A program made the translations under genes and the position numbers. Positions 41,578 to 51,215 of a stretch of 64,000 nt of DNA are shown one piece after another. The stretch is taken from contig OX031071.1 of assembly GCA_943736015.1 (NCBI GenBank), positions 33,822,619-33,886,618 on the forward strand, given 5' to 3'. The stretch's first letter is position 1. Each line of letters begins with the position of its first letter. The DNA is from Tridacna crocea. Taxonomy: Eukaryota; Mollusca; Bivalvia; Cardiida; Cardiidae. The notes beneath the pieces are model-generated. The model saw only the letters and a list, made by a program, of their open reading frames with translations, was not told where the DNA came from and ran no database searches.

Positions 41578-43709
41578 CAAGAGGACTATGATGGTCCTAT
41601 ATCGCTCACCCGAGTACTAAGCAATAAAGGTCTTCAATGATGATAAATACCAAATATCAAAGTTCAAGGCCAAATAATTCTGACAGGGTATGTAACTGTG
41701 CAAAAAGCATTTTCTTTTCTTTTTCGACAATGCTTTCACAACCTTTCTTATTCAAAGTCATTGAAAGTCAGGATTGTATGGTAAGGGATTGAATTAACTT
41801 GGAAGGTCAGGCATTAATTTCCTGGTCAAAATGGTGGTTGAATGACAGATTAAAACATCATTCGCTCATTGGTAAGACACAAATGAAACTTGTCTCAATA
41901 ACTTTAATCAAATGTCAAAGGATGTTGGCTGAGACAGTAATCAAGCCATCACAAACGGGAACCCTAGGCTAACAGCTCACAACATTTCTTGACTGATCTA
42001 TCAGGGCTCAACAAGTCCAGTATGTGAAAGGTAACTCCTTTTTCAGTGACACACCTTACAGAAAAAAATTGTATCAAAAAACTATCCTAAAGAAAACATT
42101 TTTGAAGTTTCATGAAGGCCAAGGACTTTAGAAGATATCCGTCAAGGTGGATGGATGGGCAAACTAACTGTAATTGGTCCATAATGAAATTATACATTTA
42201 GTCCCCCTCTTTGATAACATGTCGTTTCATGAAATAAAATCAAATTACTATGTCTGTCGCTTAACAAGATGAAGTTTAATTACATTTTGTCCTGTAGTGA
42301 AAGAGATATCGGTCCATAGTGAAAACTTACACCAAGCCCCCTTTTTCAATGACATGACATTTAATGAAAAAGGTAAAATATTGTTATTGCCAGACTATCA
42401 TAAGGAACACGCATACGAAGTTCCCATCTTCTTTCAGAACAGAGGAATTTCTAACTTTTCCTTCTTTGTTCCAATCTTCAAACTTGTGACCACCAGGGCA
42501 GGGCAATTTTGGACCCCAGGATTATCGTATCGTGTTTGGTTGAGGTCCACTAGAAGATGCTACATATGAAATATCAAAGCTCTATGACTTCCAATTTCAG
42601 AGAATATTCTTTTTAAACTTTTCCTTCTTTGTTCCTATGTTTCGAACTTGTGACCCCAATGGCGGGGCCAGTTTGGACCCCAGGGACATCATTTGACCAA
42701 ACTTGGTAGAGGTAAAGTAGCAGATGTTACATACCAAATATCAAAGCTTTATTCCCTCTTGTTTCAGAGAAGAAGAATTTTAAAATTTCCCGTCTTTGTT
42801 CCTATGTTTCAAACTTGTGACTCCCGGGACGGGGGCAGTTTTGACCCCAGGGGCATCATATCAACAATCTTGGTAGAGGTGCACTAGGAGATGCTACATA
42901 CCAATGTCAAAGCTCTACGACTTCCAATTTCAGAGATTTTTTTTCCAAAAATTTCCTTCTTTGTTCCTATGTTTCGAACTTGTGACATCCGGAGCTGGGT
43001 CAGTTTTGACCCCAGGGGCATCATATGAAGAATCTTGGTAGAGGTCAACAAGCAGATGCTACATACCAAATATCAAAGCTCTACACCTTCTTGTTTCAGA
43101 AAAGAAGAATTTTAAAGTTTTCCTTCTATGTTCCTACATGTATGTTTCAAACTTGTGACCCCCCCGGGGCGTGGCCAGTTTTGACCCCAGAGGTATCATA
43201 TGAAGAATCTTGGTAGAGGTCCACTAGGAGATGCTACATACCAAATATCAAAGCTCTGCACCATTTAGTTTTACAGAAGCAGATTTCTAAAGTTTTCCTT
43301 TTTTGTTCCTATGTTTCAAACTTGTGACCTCCGGGGCGGGGCCAGTTTTGACCCCAGGGGCATAATATAAAGAATATTGGTAGAGGTGAAACTAGGAGAT
43401 GCTACATACTAAATATCAAAGCTCTATGCCTTCTAGTTTCAGAGAAGAAGATTTTCAAAGATTTTGCTTTTTTTTTCCTTTTGGTTGCCATGGCAACCAG
43501 AGTCATGGCTGGAATTCAATCTCTTGAACAACTTTGGTAGAGCTTCGCCCAAGGAACATCCCTGCCAAGTGTCATCAAGATTGGCCCAGTGGTTTAGGAG
43601 AAGATGTTTAAAGAAATAGTGGATGACAGACGACGCACGGCGGTCGACGCACGACGGACATTGGGCCATCACAAAAGCTCACCATGAGCACTTCGTGCTC
43701 AAGTGAGCT
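41578..43709 (-). mobile_element. Helitron/Helentron-like element, 'GAGCAC' family, in N6AMT1 intron
   Basis: On the minus strand it runs from AGCTCACTTGAGCAC/GTGCTCATGGTGAGC to AGGACCATCATAGTCCT and CTTG. About seven direct repeats of about 150 bp lie at 42400-43500 (CATACCAAATATCAAAGCTC, GGGGCCAGTTTTGACCCC). A MITE fragment sits within it at about 41700-41790. Non-autonomous. Confidence 0.65.
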
Positions 43710-43733
43710 AAAAATAGACACATGAAGTAAAAT

Positions 43734-43964
43734 ATAACCCTTTACCACACAATGACGACTTTTAACGACCCTACGAAAGAAGCCCTTTCAAAACATTGTG
43801 GAAAAAGGAGAAAATGCTGGTAACAAGCATTTCTCCTTTTCCCACAAAGTTTTGTGCTCTATCAAAGAAAATTTGCATCATTTGAGCTGACATGAACTTG
43901 TCTTCTGCAAATGCTTGCAATTTGGAAAGGTCTGACATTTTTCTGTGTGGAGGGAAAGGGATAA
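43734..43964 (+). mobile_element. TTAA-type MITE at an ATAA site, beside an N6AMT1 splice donor
   Basis: ATAACCCTTTACCACAC to GAGGGAAAGGGATAA. The direct repeat is ATAA rather than TTAA on both sides. On the minus strand it lies 7 bp past the donor GTAGGG of the 43978-44119 exon. Confidence 0.85.
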
Positions 43965-43977
43965 ATAGTAACCCTAC

Positions 43978-44119
43978 CTGGATCATTTTCTTTTATAATA
44001 ACCAGGTAAAACAGCCCATGTTTTGACAACAGTTTGGGTACTATGTGGAGTACTTTGTCTATTACTTGCCTGCCTCTTTCCCCGCCAGCCCAAGAAGCCT
44101 CAATACCATGTTTACCAAC
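43978..44119 (-). CDS. N6AMT1: N6AMT1/HEMK2, penultimate exon
   Basis: 142 nt between acceptor TTTCTAG and donor CAG|GTAGGG. It starts in phase 0 with VGKHGIEASWAGGERGRQVI and continues DKVLHIVPKLLSKHGLFYLV, then IIKENDP and one extra base. The family's GIEAAWAGGxxGRExxDR segment and the GLFYLVxIKENxP strand are both clear. It joins the exon at 45523 in phase 0 and the terminal exon in phase 1. All residues are compatible with a working methyltransferase. Confidence 0.94.
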
Positions 44120-44289
44120 CTAGAAACAATGGAAAGTTAAGTTTAACACATGCTATTTTAATTACAGAAATATCACACTCATACAAAATATACAAAGTTT
44201 GTAAATATCTGATATTAGTATCCCTTCAAGAGCACATATTCATATCACTTTTATTTCATGTATGAGCAGTCAACGGATGACTCTATATA

Positions 44290-44520
44290 TATTTCACACC
44301 CTTTTCGACATTATTTCAGTTTTACATCACGGAGGCCGGCGCCACTGTCTGCTTACACACATAACCTTGTCGAAAAAATAATAAGCTGTGAGCAGTTAAA
44401 AAACTCATTCACAATGGTTATCATCAATTCTTGGAAAGAAATTGGCAAAGCTTGCAAGTCAAAACAGCAACCCTCCGTTTCCAAGTCCCAAAGCTACCAA
44501 ATGTGCTACTGGTACTAGGT
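44290..44520 (+). mobile_element. SINE-body fragment (fifth family, diverged)
   Basis: GACATTATTTCAGTTTTAC, CACATAACCTTGTCG and TCTTGGAAAGAAATTGGC match the order of landmarks in 54960-55262. The tRNA-like head is not recognisable. Confidence 0.45.
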
Positions 44521-44659
44521 GGGAATTTTGGTTTTGAGCCACAAATTAAAGTTATGTTTGAGATATGGCCTACATTTGTTTTCACTAAATCACTTGCACC
44601 AAATGCTTACAAAAAGCCTAATTTTATCAATCCCACAATCCCACCAGATTCAATGCGGC

Positions 44660-44850
44660 AAAAATGGTCGGGAAAGAAGAAATGTTGGTTCCCAGCATTT
44701 TCTCCTTTTCCAACAATGCTTTCAACAGCTGTTTTTTTCTTTTTCAATGTGGTTAAAACTCAAGATTAACTCTTTACCAAATGACAAAACTTTAGACTGG
44801 TTCAAACTGAAAACACCTGCAGACGTCAAAATAATTTCTTATCAAGGGTT
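44660..44850 (-). mobile_element. Two truncated TTAA MITEs meeting at one TTAA
   Basis: 44660-44769 is a core plus right part (GGTTCCCAGCATTTTCTCC). 44766-44830 is a left end, TTAACTCTTTACCAAATGAC ... ACTGGTTCAAAC, cut off by the LINE fragment. Confidence 0.7.
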
Positions 44851-45089
44851 GTCAATTTCGTTTTGATTTGAGTCATTTTCAAAGTCAGTGTCTGAATAGA
44901 GGCTTCAATTTTATCGATCTTAGGTATCACCCCTTTTAAACTTTTTACATCCTCCATGATTTGTGTTGCCCAGCTGGGTGGTGTAGTACTCGCTGGTGTT
45001 TGAAAATCATACTGAAAAGGTTGTCCAAAATTTGTGACCGGGGAAGCATTGATACAACAAGCTTGTGTAGGTACCGGTATTAGGGGCAC
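44826..45089 (-). pseudogene. LINE ORF1-like coiled-coil fragment
   Basis: An 87-residue minus-strand frame. After a short Q/P-rich stretch it has PPSWATQIMEDVKSLKGVIP and KIDKIEASIQTLTLKM, a heptad pattern resembling the N-terminal part of ORF1 proteins in animal non-LTR retrotransposons. Both ends are cut and no zinc knuckle or reverse transcriptase is adjacent. Assignment is by pattern only. Confidence 0.45.
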
Positions 45090-45109
45090 TTATACTGCCT
45101 TGCTATAGA

Positions 45110-45475
45110 GTTGGCGTTTGTAGCGACATGGTAAAGTGTTTGCCTTGAGGCCTGGAAGTCCAGGGTTCAAACCCCGCAAGGGATGGCTATATGTGAGATA
45201 TGTTACATTGGCGCCCAACGTAAAAAAAAAAAAAAAACACTTATTAGAGAGATAAAGCAATGTCAGTGATTGAAAAATTCATGGATGAATCCTCATGTGT
45301 CGTGGGGATTGTTCTATCCCACTGATACAATGTATATGTACAGGTATATTTTGTGTTAGTATAAGGGGACACTTATATTGCCTTGCTATAGAACTAGCTT
45401 TTGTAGCGACTTGTAGAGTGTTTGCCTTGTGACCTGGAGGTCAAAGGTTCAAACCCCACCAGGGAAAGCTGTTTG
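45110..45475 (+). mobile_element. Pair of tRNA-like SINE heads
   Basis: TGCCTTGCTATAGAGTTGGC with GGGTTCAAACCCCG (about 45095-45185) recurs as TGCCTTGCTATAGAACTAGC with AGGTTCAAACCCC (about 45375-45470). The B-box is strong and the A-box weaker. The repeated AAGGGGACACTTATATTGCC before each suggests a local duplication. Confidence 0.55.
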
Positions 45476-45522
45476 TGAAATCTGTTACAATAAGAGAAGA
45501 CATTGTCACTACTGTAACATAC

Positions 45523-45606
45523 CTCGTCACTTGGTGTTACGACATAGGGTGGATTAAACAACAAAACATCCACCTGATCTGTAAGTCTTTCTAATAGACC
45601 ACTCAC
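45523..45606 (-). CDS. N6AMT1: N6AMT1/HEMK2, catalytic-motif exon
   Basis: 84 nt, phase 0 to 0, between acceptor TTTTCTTTTTCAG and donor GAG|GTATGT. It encodes VSGLLERLTDQVDVLLFNPP then YVVTPSDE. NPPY is the catalytic and substrate-glutamine-binding motif of class I N5-glutamine methyltransferases, and the surrounding VDVLLFNPPYVVTP is typical of N6AMT1. The long frame running past the donor is intron read-through. Confidence 0.95.
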
Positions 45607-45787
45607 CTGAAAAAGAAAATATCTATAAAAGCTATTCATAAAGAGCTTATTTTTTCACCAATTGACAAATACTTTATATGTGGTGATACCAAATTTGATG
45701 GACTGGTTGATTAGATTTCTTGAAAGGTGTTTTAAGTCGCTTTCAATATCATTTTGGTCATATTAAAACTTTCCCAAACGACCAAGT

Positions 45788-46015
45788 TTAACCCTTTCCC
45801 AAACCAGCCCTCGTTTTTACGTGTTTGAAGTATAAGTCTTCTGAAAACACTGTGGGAAAAGCAGAAATTGCTCGTAATGAGTAATTTCTCCTTTTCCCAC
45901 AGTGTTTTCTACCGATTTGGAGAACTTTCTGCCATTTTTATCATATTTGAAATTGTCGTCTGCAAACTCTTTGACTTTAGAAGAGTCTAAAATGTGTCGT
46001 TTGGGAAAGGGTTAA
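45788..46015 (+). mobile_element. TTAA MITE with perfect 17-bp TIRs
   Basis: TTAACCCTTTCCCAAAC and its exact reverse complement at 45999-46015, as in 8747-8975. The core variant AAAACACTGTGGG is mirrored on the right arm, with an AAATTGCTCGT centre. Confidence 0.9.
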
Positions 46016-46199
46016 GACTGGTCCAAATTGAAAGCACTTGCAGAGGACAAAATAAATTGAAATTTGTTACCAGCAGGGAAGAAAACGTTGGAAAAGGAAA
46101 AAAAATGCTGGTTACCAGTATTGTCTCCTTGCCTACAATATTTTCAGCAGGCATTTTCTCAGGGTCGTGAAAACCAGGAATTGTTTGGGAAAATGTTAA
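46015..46199 (-). mobile_element. TTAA MITE lacking its left end
   Basis: It starts at AGACTGGTCCAAATTG directly after the previous copy and ends GGGAAAATGTTAA. Core decayed. Confidence 0.75.
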
Positions 46200-46455
46200 C
46201 CCATTACCACACAATCCCTACTTTTGACGCCCCTGAGAAAGAATCCCTTTGAAAACACTGTGGGAAAAGGAGAAAATGCTGGAAAACACTGTGGGAAAAG
46301 GAGAAAATGCTGGTAACCAGCATTTTCTCCTTTTCCCACAGTGTTTTCCACCCTTCCCAGAACAAATTTCAATTTTTCAGTCAACTATATTTTGTCATCT
46401 GCAAATGCTTTCAATTTGAACCAGTCTAAAATTTTGTCGTGTGGTAAAGAGTTAA
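46196..46455 (+). mobile_element. TTAA MITE with duplicated core arm
   Basis: TTAACCCATTACCACACAATCC to GTGGTAAAGAGTTAA. The left arm GAAAACACTGTGGGAAAAGG ... ATGCTG is repeated once (about 33 bp). It shares its left TTAA with the previous copy. Another fragment lies at about 46560-46640. Confidence 0.85.
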
Positions 46456-46699
46456 GATAACAGTTCACATGTTCAGGTATTTTCTAGGCTTTGCCAGTAC
46501 AAGGTTTGGAATCTTAAACCAGAACATTTAAGACTTGCCTAAAGTGAAATTTTTGCAAAGAAAAAAAATAAAACATTATTTCAGGAACAGTAGCAAACAT
46601 TGTGGGAAAAGGGGAAAAAGTACCATTATCTCAATCCAGCTATTTTAGAGGGGAAGATGCTTGATGAAAAGTTAATCCACAGGACACACACAGGGCCAT

Positions 46700-46929
46700 G
46701 ATAACCCATTACAACACGATCCCTACTCTTGACGATACTGAGAAAGAAACCTTTAGAAAACATTGTTGGAAAAGGAGAAAATGATGGTAACCAGCATTCT
46801 CTCCTTTTCTCACAATGTTTTATAACCTTCCCATATCAAATTTCGATTTTTCAGTCACATTTATTTTACCGTCTGCAAATGCTTCCAATTTGGACCAGTC
46901 TATAAATTTGTCGTTTGGGAAAGAGTTCA
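46700..46929 (+). mobile_element. TTAA-type MITE
   Basis: ATAACCCATTACAACACG to GTTTGGGAAAGAGTTCA with a core at about 46756-46822. Confidence 0.8.
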
Positions 46930-46937
46930 AGGCCCAT

Positions 46938-47300
46938 CATCCTCGGATACCCCGGGGTCTCCCTATTTGCTACGCTACATCGACCCCTGGGACAATTAAT
47001 TGAATTTTCCTCGCTTTACCGCTGGCCGAATGCTGGCTTTTCATTGGTTCCATCATCATTTTGTGATGGGTGAGTAGATTGTACGCTATGACGTTTCGCA
47101 TCGATTTTCGGCGGCTTGCTTTACCGCTGGCCGAATGCTGGCTTTTCATTGGTTCCATTATCATTTTGTGATGGGCGAGTGGACTGTACGCTATGACGTT
47201 TCGTATCGATTTTCGGCGGCTGATTCAAAGTTTTATTAGTCAATTGTCCCAGGGTCGATGTAGCGTAGCAAATAGGGAGACCCCGGGGTATCCGAGGATG
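46938..47300. mobile_element. MULE-like foldback element, 60-bp TIRs, 9-bp TSD
   Basis: CATCCTCGGATACCCCGGGG opens a ~60-bp inverted repeat that closes at 47300. AAGGCCCAT is duplicated on each side (46929-46937 and 47301-47309). The interior is two 105-bp direct repeats starting at 47013 and 47118 (GCTTTACCGCTGGCCGAATG). Non-coding despite frames on both strands. Likely young, because TIRs and repeats have hardly diverged. Confidence 0.85.
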
Positions 47301-47505
47301 AAGGCCCATATACATGACTACACTTTCAACACTACATCCAAAATGGCAGTGTCAACCGATACGAGGCTTCCACAAGACAAACATAATGAGTAGCTTGCAC
47401 AATATTATTTCAAGTTTCCCTTGATGGTTGTCATTAAGGAGGAGGGAATGGATTGTTTTTGAAAATAAATGAATATAGTTAGGAAATTATCATTTGTTGT
47501 CTTTC

Positions 47506-47749
47506 TTAACCCTTTGCCACACAATCCCGAATTTTGACGACCTTGAGAAAGAAAGCAAAAAAAAAAAAAAAAAAAAAAAAAACATTGTAGGAAAAGGAGA
47601 AAATGCTGGTAACCAGCATTTTCTCCTTTTCCCACAATGTTATCTACCCTGCCTAAACTAATTTTCAATTTTTAAGTCACATTTATTCTATCGTCTGCAA
47701 ATGCTTTGACTGGACCAGACTAAAAGTTTTTCATATGGTAAAGAGATAA
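47506..47749 (+). mobile_element. TTAA MITE with poly-A expansion
   Basis: TTAACCCTTTGCCACAC to GGTAAAGAGATAA. Just before the core about 28 A's replace the usual GAAGCCTTTTG, apparently by slippage. Confidence 0.85.
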
Positions 47750-47921
47750 ACAAATAAAGAAATTAAAACGAGGCGTCCCTTTAATTTTTCTGGTAAACAT
47801 ATTGCGAAGAGTCGAAACTGATTCAATGTAACTTTAAAAGGATAACCAAATTGTACTTTGTAGTAACTAACAGTCTTTTATTTTTTGACAAAAAATCATT
47901 TAAATGCATAGTTACTTACCT

Positions 47922-48140
47922 CCAAGTTTTATCCCTGGTTTTATGACCCAGAGGAAGAGGCCTTCTGAAAACATTGTGGGAAAAGGAGAAAATACTTGTA
48001 ACCAGCATTTTCTCCTTTTCCCACAATGTTTTCTACTCTTCTAAAGTCAAGTTTTAACTTTTGAGTCAAGTTTGTTTTGTTGTCTGCAAGTGCTTTTCAT
48101 TTGGACTGGTCGAAAAAATTGTTGTTTGGTAAAGGTTTAA
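47922..48140 (+). mobile_element. TTAA MITE
   Basis: The left flank TTTTATCCCTGGTTTTATG lacks the terminal CCC. Right end GGTAAAGGTTTAA, core good. Confidence 0.8.
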
Positions 48141-48429
48141 AGGAAAATATGACAAATTTCTATCACAGTGACATCATAAAGTTAATCCACCAAACTGCAT
48201 GTTCTACCAGCGATATCAATTCTCAGTGACATCATTGAATTGGGGCACTCAGAAGGGAAATTCTTTGTCGTCAGCGTACTCAATTTGCGAGTACATAAAC
48301 TGGGAAATTATAATGAAAACATATTGAAATGGTAAAACTTTGCAGAATAATAAATCTGTTCTACAGTCAGGAGGCTTAGGACTTGGAAACTTGTTAATGG
48401 CTGTGGCAAATTTATGTTGCCACTTCATC

Positions 48430-48770
48430 TTAACCCTTTACCACCCGACTTTTAACGACCCTGTGAAAGAAGCCTTTGAAAACATTGTGGGAAAAGGAGA
48501 AAATGCTGGTAACCAGCATTTTCTCCTTTTCCCACACTGTTTTCTTCCCTTCCCAAAACAAGTTTCAGTTTCTTAATCTCATTTATTGTTGTCTACAAAT
48601 GCTCCCTATTTGGACTAGTCTATCATTTTGTCGTTTGGTAAAGAGTTAATGTCTTCACTTAGTAATGGATCCATAAAAATAAATTAGCATTTTCTCCTTT
48701 ATCCCACAATGTTTTCAAAAGGCTTCTTTCTCAGGGTTGTTTAAAGTCGGGACTGTGTGGTAAAGAGTTA
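48430..48770 (+). mobile_element. TTAA MITE plus an adjoining fragment
   Basis: The full copy is 48430-48649 (TTAACCCTTTACCACCC to GGTAAAGAGTTAA). A right-half fragment of opposite flank type follows (48684-48770). Confidence 0.85.
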
Positions 48771-48843
48771 CAGATTTTTGAAACACTTTTTTCACAAGAA
48801 TATCTTTAAGAAAATATTACAGTAGGAATAACACATGTTTAAA

Positions 48844-50111
48844 CAAGAGGACCATGATGGTCCTATATTGCTCACCTGAGTACAAGTAAGCAGTAAAGGT
48901 CTACAATTAAAATTCTTCTTTTCCGAAAAGATCATCGTATCGTATTTGGTTGAGGCCCACTAGAAGATGCTACATAATGAAATATCAAAGCTCTACGATT
49001 TCAAGTTTCAGAGAAAAATATTTTTAAAGTTTTCCGTCTTTGTTCCTATGTTTGGAATTTGTGACCCCGAGGCTGAGCCAGTTTGGACCCAAGGCTCATC
49101 ATGTGAACAAACTTGTTAGAGGTCAATTAGCAGATGCTTCATACCAAATATCAAAGCTCTACTCCTTCTTGTTTCAGAGAAGAAGAATTTTAAAGTTTTC
49201 CTTCTTTGTTCCAATGTTTCAAACTTGTAATCCCCGGGGTGGGACCAGCTTTGACCCCAGGGGCATCATATGAACAATCTTAGTAGAAGTCCATTAGGAG
49301 ATGCTACATACCAAATATTTAAGCTCTGCACCTTCTAGTTTCAGAAAAGAAGAATTTCAAAGTTTTCCTTCATTGTTCCTATGTTTCAAACTTGTGACCT
49401 CCCGGGGAGGGGCCAATTTTGTCCCCAGGGGCATCATATGGACAAACTTGGTAGAGGTACACTAGAAGATACTACAAACCAAATATCAAAGTTCTGCACC
49501 TTCAAGTTTCAGAGAAGTTCTTAAGAATTTCAGTTTCCCTCCTTTGTTCCTATGTTTTAAACGTGTGACCCCTGGGGCGGGGCCAGCTTTGAACCAGGGG
49601 CATCATATGAACAACCTTGGTCAACTAGGAGATGCTACACACCAAATATCAAAGCTCTGTACCTTCTAGTTTCAGAGAAGAAGAATTTTAAGCTTTTCTT
49701 CTTTGTTCCTATGTTTCAAACTTGTGACCCCCGGGGCGGGGCCAGTTTTGATGGTAGGGTCATCAGTTGAACAATCTTAGTAGAAGTCTACTAGGAGATG
49801 CTAAATACCAAATATCAAAACTCTACGCCTTGTAGTTTCAGAGAAGAAGATTTTCAAAGATTTTCCTATTTTTTTCATTTTGGTTGCCATGGCAACCAGA
49901 GTTATGGCTGGAATTCAATCTTTTGATCAGCTTTGGTAGAGCTTTACCCAAGAAATATCCTTGCCAAGTTCCATCAAGATTGGCCAAGTGGTTTGGGAGG
50001 AATAGATGTTTGAAGAAACTGTGGATAACGGATGACAGACGACGGACGATGCACGACGGATATTGGGCGGTCACAAAAGCTCACCATGAGCACGTCGTGC
50101 TCAGGTGAGCT
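48844..50111 (-). mobile_element. Helitron/Helentron-like element, 'GAGCAC' family, in N6AMT1 intron
   Basis: Minus-strand 5' hairpin AGCTCACCTGAGCAC/GTGCTCATGGTGAGC and 3' hairpin AGGACCATCATGGTCCT then CTTG. Internal ~150-bp direct repeats at 48900-49800. The region next to the 5' hairpin (GATGACAGACGACGGACG, GGTTGCCATGGCAACC) is shared with 41578-43709. Confidence 0.65.
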
Positions 50112-50524
50112 AAACAATGTCTAGATGTAAAAATGTATCAAACTCATGAAGCCTAAATTTTACCACAATGTTTTCAAAAATCTTTTCTTCTAGTCTGAAT
50201 AAAGGAAGATAAAATTCTTACAAAACTTTTAATGTGGACACAAATGAGAGATCATGGCAATGGGGCAATTTCATCATTTATCATAATTATCTCAAAACAC
50301 TAAAAAAGCTGAAGAGGCAAAGTTTGCTTGCAAGCATAACAAGCATTATACTTATCGGCTAAAAGGCAAATTCCCAACCATATACTTGCACAAGAAACAT
50401 TTTCCAAAAACAGGCGAAAATACAAAGTTAGTAAAAAATTCAGTCTTTTCAATCAAGGATATTCCTACATGTAATTGTATTTTGACAAAATGAAACATTT
50501 TAACAAAGCAAATTAATAACTCAC

Positions 50525-50611
50525 ACTGTAAATGTTGTAGATCCAAGTTCTTGAGCTAAAAATGTTGAACAAATACCAGAACCTGATCCAATTTCAACAC
50601 ACAAGGTAAGT
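50525..50611 (-). CDS. N6AMT1: N6AMT1/HEMK2, SAM-binding exon
   Basis: 87 nt after acceptor TTTATTTCAG, ending at donor GT|GTGAGT. Translation LTLCVEIGSGSGICSTFLAQ then ELGSTTFTV. CVEIGSGSG is motif I, the glycine-rich SAM loop of N6AMT1 (human CLEVGSGSG). Phase at both ends implies an upstream exon with the YEPAEDTF segment and a downstream one with TDINP. Neither was found, the first perhaps beyond the window. An alternative donor 2 nt earlier would splice in frame to the exon at 45606 but lose the TDINP strand. Confidence 0.88.
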
Positions 50612-50744
50612 CTGAAATAAATAAACATCTTATTTGGCCTTTTTATGAGTCAGTGTATAATATACATGTATATCTATTTATGTCCTGGCTCTAACATGCT
50701 TATACGCCTTTAAATAATCTCTTTCATAAATATAGTTGCTTTTG

Positions 50745-50815
50745 CAGCATTTGTAGATCAAGATTAGACTGCATAAATGTGCAGTCTGATCTTTGATCTG
50801 CACTGTCTGTTTTTC
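50745..50815. repeat. Short palindrome (GATCAAGAT..CAGTCTGATC)
   Basis: TAGATCAAGATTAGACTGCA and the inverted TGCAGTCTGATCTTTGATCT form a near-perfect hairpin with a short loop. This is the best copy of the 12418-12485 family. Confidence 0.75.
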
Positions 50816-51128
50816 TGAGATACTGCAACTTTGCAATCTTGTTCTGCAATCATGTGACTCTTATGTCCAGTCTTAAAATCTCAGTTTGATTTATTTGTTG
50901 CAAGCAGTTGTTGTTTTTCACACATAATTTTTTACACTGCTTATCACGGCGGGGAATCACGTGACACAACAACAACAACAATGACCGTTATTTGAAAAAA
51001 ATTCCCCAACTTCAGGTAAGAAAATCTTCAATAATTCCGTTAATACGTGACCGATTGGAATTTGGTTTGAAGCAGAGAAGGCGGAAGGACTCCGGGGATT
51101 TGCTTGATGTGTTAGATTTTTTAAAAAA

Positions 51129-51215
51129 ACACCTTATAAAAAAGTTATTGACAAGCAAACAAATTATCCAGGGTAAAAAATTTGTTTGCTCGTCAATAAC
51201 TTTTTTATCAGGTGT
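51129..51215. repeat. 37-bp inverted repeat at the broken end of an RNase H fragment
   Basis: ACACCTTATAAAAAAGTTAT... (51129-51165) pairs with 51179-51215 with two mismatches around a 13-base loop. The right arm covers the codons where the RNase H frame stops. Confidence 0.85.

Noticed and set aside
47121-47393. Overlapping open frames on both strands near 47 kb
   Set aside because: They lie in the foldback element at 46938-47300 and repeat because of its 105-bp direct repeats.
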